NCBI RefSeq assembly: GCF_027580225.2
Contig: NW_027395284.1
Coordinates: 2,251,478 to 2,315,477, forward strand
Length of the DNA: 64,000 nucleotides
Reading direction: 5' to 3'
Source: Misgurnus anguillicaudatus
Lineage: Eukaryota; Chordata; Actinopteri; Cypriniformes; Cobitidae
The position numbers and the translations under genes are program-made. Below the pieces are notes generated by a model that was not told the origin of the DNA, did no database searches, and was given only the letters and a program-made list of their open reading frames with translations. Below, one piece after another: positions 24,235-34,824 of the stretch. Numbering within the stretch: the first letter of the stretch is position 1; each line of letters begins with the position of its first letter.

Positions 24235-26584
24235 GTGCTGTATTGGGTCCCCAGTGCTTCTATCAACCTAGAAAATGTGTAAAAGAGCAACCCAGTAACT
24301 TTTTGGTAAACCATTTTCTGCAAGCATGTAAATAATTTTTCAAGATTTCGCCTGTTTTGTGATGTAGCTAGTCCAATTACAATAATACCGCCCCTTAATC
24401 TGCATTATCCAACCACGGGCCTGCCATTTAGGGCAGAGAAAAAAGGATAGAGAAAAATAATTGACAGCACAATTGAGTTTCAACAATACAAAAACAAAGA
24501 ATGGCACACTGCTGCTACTGCTCTCAAAATGTATTAATTAAAAGACAACCTTTCGACCAAACAGGTCTTCGTCAGGCCAGACAAACATTTATTTCAATTT
24601 CAACAAACCATCATCATTGCAATCAGTGTTTGCATTTCATCAGCTCATTTGCATTTTAAAGGACACACCCAAAATGGCACATTTTTGCTCACACACACAA
24701 CGTTTAATTTTAACATGTTATAATAAATTATCTATATGGTATTTTGAGCTAAAACTTCACATATGTACTCTGGGGACACCAAAGAGTTATTTTACATCTT
24801 TAAAAAAATCTCATAATATGACCCCTTTAATAGCGCCACCAAGCTTTTCTTTCATTATTGTTTTGAAAATATTGTGCCTTTAAAGTCACAGCAATATCTA
24901 TTGAATGTTTTCACATTTAACATACATATCTTTCGTGACAACATGCCCATCAGCATAATGTCACGCTACTTTATCAGTTTGGTTGTCACAGTAGAACCAG
25001 AAATTTTGTCAGGTAGCTGCGGCATGCTTAGGGTTAAGTTTACGCTGGCTGAGGTATTATTGGATGTAAAATATACCACACAGCAAGGGAATTTGACCTA
25101 AGGTAATAGACATACCCTAAGAGAGATTGTGTCCTTCGGCCCTTGTGTGTTAAACAGTGACCCTATTGAAGGCTGTGTCGGAAGAGACCCGCTCATCTGT
25201 ATTCACAGCACATATGTCCTTAAAGATATAGCCATAAAACCCATTTTAACTGTCTTTGGAAAAGCCCACAATGCATTGGATGACAGAACAATCTGTGCTG
25301 AAATGTGCAACTTTAAACTTTTATTTACATGGTAAATGTTTATTCCAATACAATACAATACAATCACGTTCCCTCCCACTGAAGCAGCCTTTTTAATTGC
25401 CTAATAAATGTTCTAAGGTCCAGAATATTAATATTTTACTGAACAGCCAAACAGTAGTTCAATATGTTTCTGCACAAGTCTTCAGCAATGAAGTAAACAC
25501 TTGGACTCATGGAGCCTAATTAAGTCCCTGTTGTTATTAGTTTAGGTTTTTGAGGACTCTGAGATGTGAGTGTCTCTATCAAATCTCATTACATGCTATT
25601 TAACAAACATAGAGGTGTAGAATAAACTGCTAGCATATTAATGAATATGATAAATTAATGTATTTGCTGCTAAAGTTACATAATGATGAGATTATGAGCA
25701 TCAAAGTTTGATATCATCTTTGACGTTACCTCACTCAGTCAATATTAAAGATATCAAGGTTATATCTTCACAGAATGTTCTTTAGTATGATTTTATAAAA
25801 GTAAAATTACTTTAACTGGATTTTCACAGAATGGGTGACATACTGCTCATTGGCCTATCATGTCGCATCATGCAGGGTGATTAGCCGACAGATTACAAGA
25901 AGAGGAGTGTGTGAGCTGATTGGCTGATGGGTTACATTTTTATAATCAGCTTGCGCCGTATTTCGTGACTAAACTTCAAATCATAATTTCTCTGAATCAA
26001 GTTGAACAATCAAGCACTGAAAATGCAATGCAGAGGTGAAAGGAGGAAAGAAAAGCACACTCATTCCCGAGCCAGACAGGGAGCCGAATCACGCTTTATA
26101 TGATACCTTCAGACTGGAAGCAGCTGGATCCTCGATTGGCAGTTTTTGGCTCTCAGCTGGAAATCTTCATTGTCACTTCTTTTTATTGCTTTGTAAACAA
26201 CACAAACATGACATTGAGTGAATTGCTCATCAGCTTTTGAATGAAATCTCTCCTGCTGTTTGTGTTTGATCATTTCTGCCACAAATGTTTGTAATTATAC
26301 AAGACACACTGCTATTAGACAGGGCCGTCTGTCATCATCAAATCAAAGTTTGGCTAGAGATGATTTTTTTTTTTTTTTTTTTGGGGGGGGGGGGGGTGCG
26401 AAACTTTGAAGGGTTCTGTATTGAGAGTTACTAACTTACTTAAGTTACTCAGAATAAGGTATATATATACCATGTAAGGGGAAAATATCTGAGCTGGATG
26501 TGAGCAATTCCACATGCAAATGTCAACCTTACCATGAAAAATGTTTTAACCAAAAGTTTTTAACCTTACTGATATCTCAGATGT
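24235..26584. other. Mostly unique spacer
   Basis: About 2.3 kb. ACCTTTCGACCAAACAGGTCTTCGTCAGG-type repeat words lie near 24549-24578, and a probable old repeat ending AATATGACCCCTTTAA lies at about 24816-24831. No exon could be supported. Confidence 0.35.
26364..26396. repeat. T19-G14 homopolymer junction
   Basis: Nineteen T are followed directly by fourteen G on the plus strand. Length here is unreliable in sequencing. Confidence 0.9.
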
Positions 26585-26592
26585 AAATATTT

Positions 26593-27115
26593 CAACCCAG
26601 TATCACGAAATTGCTTGACTATTTCCCGCATGGACCAGCGTGACAATGTCACGCTTTGCCGCGTTTGAGCGTGAGCATGTCACGCTTTCTGTTTGTGTCG
26701 CTGTCACATATTGGTTACTCAACTTTTTTGTCCTAATTTCTTACCATTGTCGCTTCGGTTTAGGGTTAGATTTACATAAAATGACACCCTTACCTAAACA
26801 AACTCTAACCCCAACGTCAGGCGACAATTGGTTAAAGTTTAGAAAATATAAAAGAATAAGTATTGTATCTTTTTATTTTATAAACCAATACTTAAAGTGA
26901 CAAATACTTAAAGTGACATATAACACAAGCACCAAATCTAACCCTAAACCGAAGCGACAATGGTTTGAAAATAGGACAAAAAAGTTGAGTAACCAATACG
27001 TGACAGCGACACAAGCAGAAAAGCGTGACATGCTCACGCTCAAACGCGGCAAAGCGTGACATTGTCACGCTGGTCCATGCGTGAAATAGTCACACAATTT
27101 CATGATATAGGGTTG
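26593..27115. mobile_element. Foldback element, family member 2 (523 bp)
   Basis: Ends CAACCCAGTATCACGAAATT and (inverse) CAACCCTATATCATGAAATT, with an 8-bp target duplication AAATATTT (26585-26592, 27116-27123). Near-perfect arms of about 200 bp carry GCGTGACAATGTCACGC (26638-26654) and GCGTGAGCATGTCACGC (26669-26685), mirrored at 27054-27070 and 27023-27039. The core has CGGTTTAGGGTTAGATTT and CTAACCCCAACG. No protein is encoded. Confidence 0.9.
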
Positions 27116-27455
27116 AAATATTTACTGGCTTAAATACCAATGTGAGGTCTCTGTTTAGGTTTCAAACATTTTTTAAATAATTTTTCATAGTCAGTGCAGC
27201 TTTCAGAAATGTCACATACATAACAAAGTAATGTCACATCCATAACGCTGTTATAAATGCATACACAAAAATTTAAATAAAATAAAAATGATCTTGTTCT
27301 TTAAAGGGCTGTCCCTTCTCAGTTTGTTGTGTATTATTGCTTCTGGTTTGTGCATTTATATTCTCAGAAGTTCAACAAAGTGTTGTCTCCTAAAAACTAT
27401 TCACAGTCACTTATAACACATGTATATTTCCTTCATCTAAAATGGAAAACATGAG

Positions 27456-27734
27456 TATAGACCGTTTCATCGGGCGCACGTGCGGTGACACGATAAGCGC
27501 CTGGTCCGAGCATTATTTCCGGTTTCTGTTTGTTTAATGGTCTAACTAGTTGCTGAAATTGAACTCTTAAACAAATACCTCATCGAAAATAACAAATGTT
27601 TTGGGTTCCTTGTTATATAAATAAACTACTTTAAAAGGACTTTGTTGTTATTTATTCTTCGCAGAGTTTACCGGAAGTTACGTGATGACCACGAAAGCCA
27701 CGTCTTTGTGTTGTTATTGCTGAAACCGTCTATA
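27456..27734. mobile_element. 279-bp MITE
   Basis: Inverted ends TATAGACCGTTTCA and TGAAACCGTCTATA (one mismatch). A TA-type target, as in Tc1/mariner derivatives, is possible. The interior has CCGGTTTCTG and CCGGAAGTTACG, both at similar distances from the ends. Confidence 0.75.
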
Positions 27735-28451
27735 GGCTGATATTTGTTTGATGTCTGGACTCTATCATCATTGGTTTTGGAAAATATAAACAGATGTTTT
27801 AATATATTTGTACATTTTCTGAGGAATTATATTAAACTTTTTGACTGAAAATATCACATCCATGATGCTGGAGCTGCTCAGATTTGTTATAGTAAATTCT
27901 AAACTACTGTAGTGGTAATGTCATTGCAGTGGTATGCAAAATTAAGTTACTGATTCATAAAGGCTGGGATTATAAAGTGGTGTCTGATTGTTGATGAACA
28001 AAAAACAACACAAAGTCTTCTATTTCATGTCAAGAAATGATATTCCTCAAATAAATTATAAAAGGAATCAGACATGATTTGTTTTGCCTGAGACAACCCC
28101 TGTGTCCAAAAAACTGCAGACTGTGACAGTACTCAGTGAATTAGATGAAATAGGGGTAAGTGGGCCACAAACTAACACAGGGGTTAATTGTAACACGGAT
28201 ACTTTACATATTTATAAATGGCTGAGCAATCTTTGTTCTGGTCTTTTTCTCTTACTGTCAGAAGAGGATCTCCTGTAAATTTGTGAAAAGTTTGATGTAT
28301 TTGGTTAATATATTGAATTTTTATTGTGGAGGCATGGAAGTAAATTTCTTCATATTATAGTCATCAAATCCCGCATTATATTATTTTAATCACTATTTTG
28401 TTACCTAAAACATAACACCATTTGAAAAATATCAGCAACTCCTACTACTGA
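27735..28451. other. Spacer including part of an old repeat
   Basis: Words such as GGGGTTAATTGTAACACGG (28180-28198) and GGGTAAGTGGGCCACAA resemble GGGTTAGTTGTCACACCCAG at 29288-29307 on the other side of the hAT insertion, so an older repeat seems split by 28452-29249. Confidence 0.45.
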
Positions 28452-29249
28452 CAGTGTTGGGGAAAGTTTCTTTTAAAAGTAATGCATTACAATATTAAAG
28501 GCGCTCTAAGCAAATCTGTGTGACGTCACTTTTTGTGATGTTTGAACTGTTTTCAAACAAACGGAGCGTAGCTAACTCCTCCCCCTCCCTTCCATGCTTT
28601 CATGAACATGCCTTACCCCCACCCCCAAATCCTTCTTGTTGTTTATTGGATGGAACACTTTGTTTTGTTTCGTGGTGCAGGTTTGGGCACTGTGTTTTTA
28701 TTGAAGTTTGTGGAGCCTGGACTGTCTACAGAGATCGCGTTTTTTACAGTTTGATCAGCGGACAGGCAGCAAGCAGATAGTGAGGAGATGTTTGCTGTAT
28801 GTAACAAAAAATGTTTTATGGTCTAAAACGAGTGAATTCGCTTAGAGCACCTTTAAGTTACTCTAAAAAAGTAACTTATTGCGTTACTTAGTTACTTTTC
28901 ATAGAAAGTAATGCTTACTTTTTAGTTAGTTTTGCGTTACTTTTTCTTGTCTGAGGCTTGATCTCTTTCAGGCTTTGCAGGTGTTTTTATAACTGAAAGT
29001 TCTGCATTCAGAAATTGCATATTTCATCACTAAAATGTCGAGCTCTGGCTTTCCATCTCCGTTTCTGACTTAAACTGTTCCCAGACAAGCGTGTATGCAT
29101 AGAGTGCATAATGTGCATAATTTTTTAAAAAGGTAACTCAAATATTAATACGTACATTTAAAAAGTAATGTGTTACTTTACTCGTTACTTCAAAAAAGTA
29201 ATATTATTACGTAATGCACGCTACTTGTAATGCGTTTCCCCCAACACTG
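28452..29249. mobile_element. hAT element related to the 2671 copy, diverged
   Basis: Ends CAGTGTTGGGGAAAG and (inverse) CAGTGTTGGGGGAAACGC, with GTAACTTATTGCGTTAC-type subterminal repeats as in 2671-4997. Flanks ACTACTGA and GTAACTGA agree at 5 of 8 bases, a weak duplication. A TTAA element is nested at 28499-28852. Confidence 0.8.
28499..28852. mobile_element. TTAA-target element nested in hAT, 354 bp
   Basis: Ends AGGCGCTCTAAGC and GCTTAGAGCACCT (one mismatch), bordered by TTAA (28495-28498, 28853-28856). The interior has no recognised coding domain. Confidence 0.85.
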
Positions 29250-29257
29250 GTAACTGA

Positions 29258-29650
29258 TAGCTGGGATTGAAAAAATTTTACACAGCCGGGTTAGTTGTCA
29301 CACCCAGTTACAATTAAGACTTAGGTATACAATGATAATGAAATGAAAACAAACAAAACAAAACGATAACTGTTAATACATCAGGAGAAATAACTGACAA
29401 TTATGATTTTTTTTCTTATTTGTGCATTGATGCATAATACAATGATGGTTAGATGAAGGATCGTGGATGGATGAATGTGTGAATATCTGTCAGAATTGTA
29501 TTTAATTATTTGTGTTGATACAAAATGTTCTAGCAGGTGTTACAACAAACCCTCTGTTTGTTACAATGAATCTCACCCATGGGATGAGTTGTAACGTTTG
29601 CACTCCTGCCACTTTCAGTGTAATTGTACGATAACAGCTGTCCTCTTTAT
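29258..29650 (+). repeat. Unclassified repeat, second copy of the 12150 family
   Basis: 29420-29650 aligns with 12150-12420 (see there). 29258-29330 carries TTAGTTGTCACACCCAGTTACAATT and may be the remainder of the repeat split by the hAT. Confidence 0.5.
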
Positions 29651-30500
29651 GCATTTGCATTTAAGTAGAGCCACTCTTCCACGTTCCAACATTTTTTAAT
29701 ATAACGACGCCTCTGCTTTTTTTCTTTATTTGATGACTCCTCTCTCAGGGGCTTACGGTCTAGTTAGGTGTCCATTAAATGCACACTTCAAAATTTGGAC
29801 AAACTACTATACTGTATAGTAGGGAAGTATTCGTTTCAGACGCAGCGAACATATGCATCTTAAAAACCTATCCTGAGATCTGAAATTGTTCAGGTGACAC
29901 TTGAATCAAATTTCGGATTTCATAACATAATTAAAATGTCTTCTTCAAAGACACATTGTGGTGCCTGAAGAGACATTCATGACCTCATATGTGACCAGTT
30001 ATATTTTAATTTTTTTCACCTGTTAATAAAAGTTCAGCAAGATGGACAAAAGTTGATATACATCTCAATAACAAGTTATTAACATGCATGATCATTCTTT
30101 GCTGTGCCTTTAATCTTTAGGTTGTCACTTCAGTGGTCTCCAGTGGACCTGAATGACCACAGCATAGTCTCGACACACAGGGTCAGTCAACTATAACTGT
30201 GTGGATTTAAACATCTGCTTTGGATCATGGCCTTTTTCTTGATCTTCTTCCAAAACCAATTAACTTAAATCTCCTGATATTTGAAACAATCTCTGATGCC
30301 TTTCATCTTTACAAGATTTATCACCTTAAAAAAAACAACCTCACAGTTCCAATTTCACAGCGACAATGTGTTTCATTCCTCGTCTTATTTTTTTTAATCT
30401 ATTTTCAATGTTTTAAAATCATTTTCTTTCCCGTTTCCACCTTAAAGTTTTATTTACATGTTTGTTGGTTGAATGGATTTACAGTAAAAGTTTTGGAGGC
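29651..30500. other. Spacer
   Basis: No supported exon or element ends. A 102-codon open frame at 30220-30528 is AT-driven, lacks domains and runs into the next element. Confidence 0.35.
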
Positions 30501-31476
30501 CAGGGCTGGGTTTCCCGATAACGATTGAACTTAGCACTTAAGAGCGGTTTCTACGAGCAACTTAACGAACATTCGTTGTTCATTTACGTGCGTTTCCCAA
30601 AGAGGCACGTATAATGATCGCTCGCAGCTGGGTTTTAAGTGCTACTTACGAGTCGCTATCCGTTTGTCAAGTGCTGAAATGTCACCAATAGAATGACTCA
30701 AATTTGTAGCAGAAGCTTGTGTAGGCTAATGATCTTTAGCTGATGTTCACTAATTTTTTGTATAATATTTTTCATTATTGTTCAATGGCTTTTTAAATGT
30801 TTTAAAATTGTTCATAATGAAATATTATTTTCCGTTTTTATTTAGGACTCGTCTTACTGCGAAATGCCTTCTGCATTTTATATTATAGTTTAGATTATTA
30901 TTATTTGTTGTTGTTTATTATCTATGTTTATTTATTATTATGTATTATAAATACATAAATATTTATTTGGTTTCTTTAATCAGATGCCATACCCTTCAAA
31001 ACTTTTTTTACTGTAGCCAGGTGAATTATAGCAGCAATTGGTAGGAAAAATTATCAATTTGCTAGTACCAACTTTTACCAAAATTGTACCAAATACGTTT
31101 TCCTTCTTTATTAATTTATGTTTAGTCATTTAAATTTTATTTTTCATTTGAATTTTAAATATATTATATTAAAGTAATTTAAACAAATAAGTAAAGAAAA
31201 CCCCAATAAATTAATATAGCCTTAAAACATTACATATTATCGTTATTGCAGGAGTGCAGTTTGCTGGTTGTCCTGCAGGTGAGCTTGTAACTCTGTTGTC
31301 TTACGATGCACTTATGAATGAACGATTACTCCAGAGCACTCGTAGATCTACGATGATTTTCAAGTGCTACTTAAGCTACGAAGCTTTTGGGAAACGGCCC
31401 GTAATTCTAAGATGATTCGTAAGATCATTTTTACGATCTACTTAGCCTTACGATGCTTTTGGGAAACCAGGCCCTG
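30501..31476. mobile_element. TIR element, 976 bp
   Basis: Ends CAGGGCTGGGTTTCCC and (inverse) CAGGGCCTGGTTTCCC. Repeated words TACGA, GTGCTACTTA and ACTCGTAGATCTACGA lie near the ends. The target duplication is unclear. Probably a Harbinger- or hAT-derived MITE. Confidence 0.75.
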
Positions 31477-31529
31477 GTGTCCTCATGACATACCTGTCAA
31501 CATTTTTCCCAACCCCCAAAAACATTACA

Positions 31530-31862
31530 CTGTAAAAAAAAGTTGCTGTTTTTATGCAGCTGTTTGCCGGTAACTTACTGTAAATTTATGTTATTTACTG
31601 GCAACAGTTTGTTCAAAGCTAAATGAACATTAACAAGTCTTTGTCTTTACAGAATAAAACCTCACGCAAAGCATTCTGGGAAACAGAAATCATTAACCCA
31701 TTTTTGTTCCCAAAATGTTTAGCATGAGGCTGTTATTTTAGTTTTAATCATGTAAAGAAAAAGACTTCTTAATATTTAATGTTCATTTAACTTTGAACAA
31801 ACTGTTGCCAGTAAATAACATACATATTTAGATGTACAGTAATTTACTGGCAAACAGCTGCC
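31530..31862. repeat. Foldback repeat with ACTGTAAA end
   Basis: Left CAGCTGTTTGCCGGTAA...TTATTTACTGGCAACAGTTTGTTCAAAG is mirrored by CTTTGAACAAACTGTTGCCAGTAAATAA...TTACTGGCAAACAGCTG (written in part). Arms are about 110 bp with a loop of about 100 bp. Confidence 0.8.
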
Positions 31863-33303
31863 ACTAATACTATAAATACAAAAAAGAATTGGGAGAAATA
31901 TGTGAAAATATTAAAACAGGATAATTGCAGGAATAGTAAAATATGTGAGAATCCTGGGAGAAATGGAAGGGTTGACAGGTATGCATCATGATATAACCAA
32001 ACAGTCTTTAGCGAATGTGAATCTTCTGGATTGTTATCTAAAAAGATTAATCTTAAACTAAATTAGTTTAAATGGCTGTGCTAATATAAGAGAGTGTATG
32101 TTCAGGTTAGGGCTGTGCAGTTTATAATGGTAAATAATGCATTTATGAAGGTTGAATATACTCCATCTAACTGAAAAAAGCCTCGGGTAAATGATAAAAA
32201 CATCTTCCCTGAGTGTTAAAATAACCAGCAAACAGTCATACCAGAGCAAGCATAAGATCAGCGAGCGCTTGTCTCGGATCATTTGTGTAATCTCTTATCT
32301 TACTAATGCTGATGGATGACTAATGTTTTTTGCTTGCATGTCAGCTCATATTTATTATTCCCCAGATCACACACCATGAATATCAACATGATGAGAAGGC
32401 TGAAATATGCGTATGAATAGTGAATAGATTTTATCTATTGAAATTTTAAGGGTTTTGGCAATTGAAATATTTATTTATTTGTCTGTCTGTTATATTTATG
32501 TATCATTATGTAAATTTACCCACCTGAGAGATGCTACTTCTCTTATTATGTTCAGTATACATTCATTTCCACACATTTTTATTGTGTTTTCCTTTAATCT
32601 TTCTCAATAATTTTGATGTATACTGCATATAGTGCTGTTCAGTTTGTAGTCCCAAAACCAAGAATCCGAGAATCATCATTTCAACTAATGGGTTCCCTCA
32701 GGAATTGTGAACAGGTTTTTAACATAGCGGTGTTCGATTTATTGGTTGTTAAAATAAGGTCTGTGGTTACTATACTTGGAAAGACCCATCTGTTTTCTTC
32801 TGCAACATACAATAAATTACACAAGGTCATAAAAGTGAAGTTTGAAAGTAATGCGTGCTTTAGTTGTAGTTCTACCTGTACTATCTTCACACCGGTTTCA
32901 CAGAGCTTACTTTTTCACAAATTAAAATTTGATGTTAAAGAGGAACCTGTTCAAAACCCTTCAGAGGACTATTGGTGAATCAGTCTAAAAACAGCTCTGT
33001 TATGTGTGGTTTACCTTGGATTCCTTGGAGACCAGTCAGGCTGGTCTGCTTTGCTGGTTTAAAAAAAAAAATTGGCATTGAGAAATGGCACAGGAGTAAG
33101 ATTGGGCATCCCTGGTTTAGAGGTTCCCCAGCAGATATCATTTCACGTCTAGGTTAACAATAGACCCGATATAGTCCAGCTATGAATTAATAAATTGGAC
33201 TTGCCAAAATAACTTGTGAGATGTATAATATTCCATGATGTAAGCAAAGGCAACAGTGATTAAAGGTGTTTGTTTTCATTTAGTTATTGATTTTGGGGCT
33301 AAA
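31863..33303. other. Spacer
   Basis: No supported gene. A 121-codon frame at 32613-32978 has no domain, no good splice context and an overlapping opposite-strand frame. Confidence 0.35.
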
Positions 33304-34200
33304 GGGCTTGTTATAGTTGTGCGTAGGTCCTATGGCGTGGCCACGATGGCGTAGGTTCTGTTCTGCATCGGTTTTCATTTATACTTTGCGTCGTCGTCTG
33401 CGTTGACGTGCAAATACACGCACAGACCGCTGGTAGGCAGTATCCACGCGTGTAACCACAGTAGCAGTGCGACTGACAATGAAGAACCCATTAACGAAGA
33501 AGAAACAGCAACTTGTTGTGTATGATTTGAGAAGACCAGCAATGATGGAAGTAAATAAACAGCGACTTTAGCTGCAGTTTGAGTTAAATCACTCCTCAAC
33601 TTGGCCAACCCAGTCTCACCCCATGGCGTCAATATTTGACGACACTTGACCATGCGTCAATATGTTGACGCGGAGGGTATACCTTTCGCGTCATTTTTTG
33701 ACGAACTGGGGACTTCAATACTATTAAGTCCGTTGCATTCTCTTTCCTATTTTCTTACCATTTTCTACCATTTTCGCGTCGGTTTAGGGTTAGATTTACA
33801 TAATGACATCCCTACCCAAACCTAACCCTAACCCCAATGCCAGGTGACAACTGTTTAATTTCGCGTACCTAATAGTATTGAAGTCCCCAGAATGACGCGA
33901 AAGGTATACCCTCCGCGTCAACATATTGACGCATGGTCAAGTGTCGTCAAATATTGACGCCATGGGTGTGAGACTGTGTTAACTTGGCTGATCTTTGATT
34001 TCACTGTCGCAAACGGAAATACCTATGATGCAGTTTTTTTACCTGATGGGAGGGGTTCTGGTGGACCAATCACAGAGCTTGCGGTCCGCGTAGAACTGAC
34101 ACGTTGTAAAAAAATTTGCGAGGTGCACGTCAGGCTACACAGAGCTACGCACAGGCTACGGATAACCTACGGCGTACGCACAACTATAAATCAGGCTTTA
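33304..34200. mobile_element. MITE with TTATAGTTGTGCGTA ends, about 0.9 kb including insertion
   Basis: Left GGGCTTGTTATAGTTGTGCG and right inverse AAGCCTGATTTATAGTTGTGCG. Subterminal TACG/CGTA-rich arms (TGGCGTAGG; CGGCGTACG). A related fragment is at 23540. The foldback element 33606-33980 is inserted in it. Confidence 0.85.
33606..33980. mobile_element. Foldback element, family member 3 (375 bp)
   Basis: Ends CAACCCAGTCTCACCCCATG and (inverse) AACACAGTCTCACACCCATG; target duplication AACTTGGC (33598-33605, 33981-33988) inside the host MITE. Arms carry GCGTCAATATTTGACGA (33626-33642), the 18-nt GCGTCAATATGTTGACGC (33654-33671) and GCGTCATTTTTTGACGA (33688-33704). The core GTCGGTTTAGGGTTAGATTT ... 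CTAACCCCAATG matches member 2. Confidence 0.9.
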
Positions 34201-34296
34201 GTTTTCACTGACAGACTAAATTTTGTACGTCAATTATTTTAAACGCTAAATTGCTTGCCGGGTCAATAGTTCACCAAAAATGTTGTCACAATTTAC

Positions 34297-34814
34297 CAGC
34301 CCATTGTCACCAAAATGCGTACAAATAACACGCAGTGTGATTATCGTGCAATAGATATGACAAATTTCAAATTTGCGTGCATATGATACGCCAGTCCTTC
34401 TCGTTCACTTATATGGCGCATCTTTTCGTGTCATTTTATTTATTGGTTTCTCATTTGTTTTCTATTTTTTAAACCATTGTCGCATGGGTTTAGGGTTAGA
34501 TTTGGGTTCTGCTTTAGGATGTCATTTAATATACAGTTTTCTCCATGTTTTGTCTATTTTTAAATCATGGTCGCTTGGAGTTGGGGTTAGAATTGGGGTT
34601 TGGGTTAGGATGTAATTTTATCTAAACCAAGCGACAATGGTAAAAAACAGAAAACAAATGAGAAACCAATAAATAAAATGACACTAAAAGATGCGCTATA
34701 TAAGTGAAAGGGAAGGACTGGCAGATAATATGCACGCAAAATTGGAATTTGGTGTATCTATTGCACGATAATCACACTGAGTGTTATTTGTACGCATTTG
34801 GTGAGAATGGGTTG
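34297..34814. mobile_element. Foldback element, family member 4 (518 bp)
   Basis: Ends CAGCCCATTGTCACCAAA and (inverse) CAACCCATTCTCACCAAA; flanks CACAATTTAC (34287-34296) and CACGATTTAC (34815-34824), a 10-bp duplication with one mismatch. Left arm palindromes GCGTACAAATAACACGC (34317-34333) and GCGTGCATATGATACGC (34375-34391); right-arm counterparts are mutated. Core GGGTTTAGGGTTAGATTTGG and AAGCGACAATGG. Confidence 0.9.
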
Positions 34815-34824
34815 CACGATTTAC

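Noticed and set aside
32613..32978. 121-codon open frame
   Set aside because: No domain, no splice or start context, and an opposite-strand frame of similar quality.
22905..34814. CRISPR-like arrangement of short palindromes
   Set aside because: The repeats are not evenly spaced with unique spacers, no cas genes exist, and this is vertebrate DNA.
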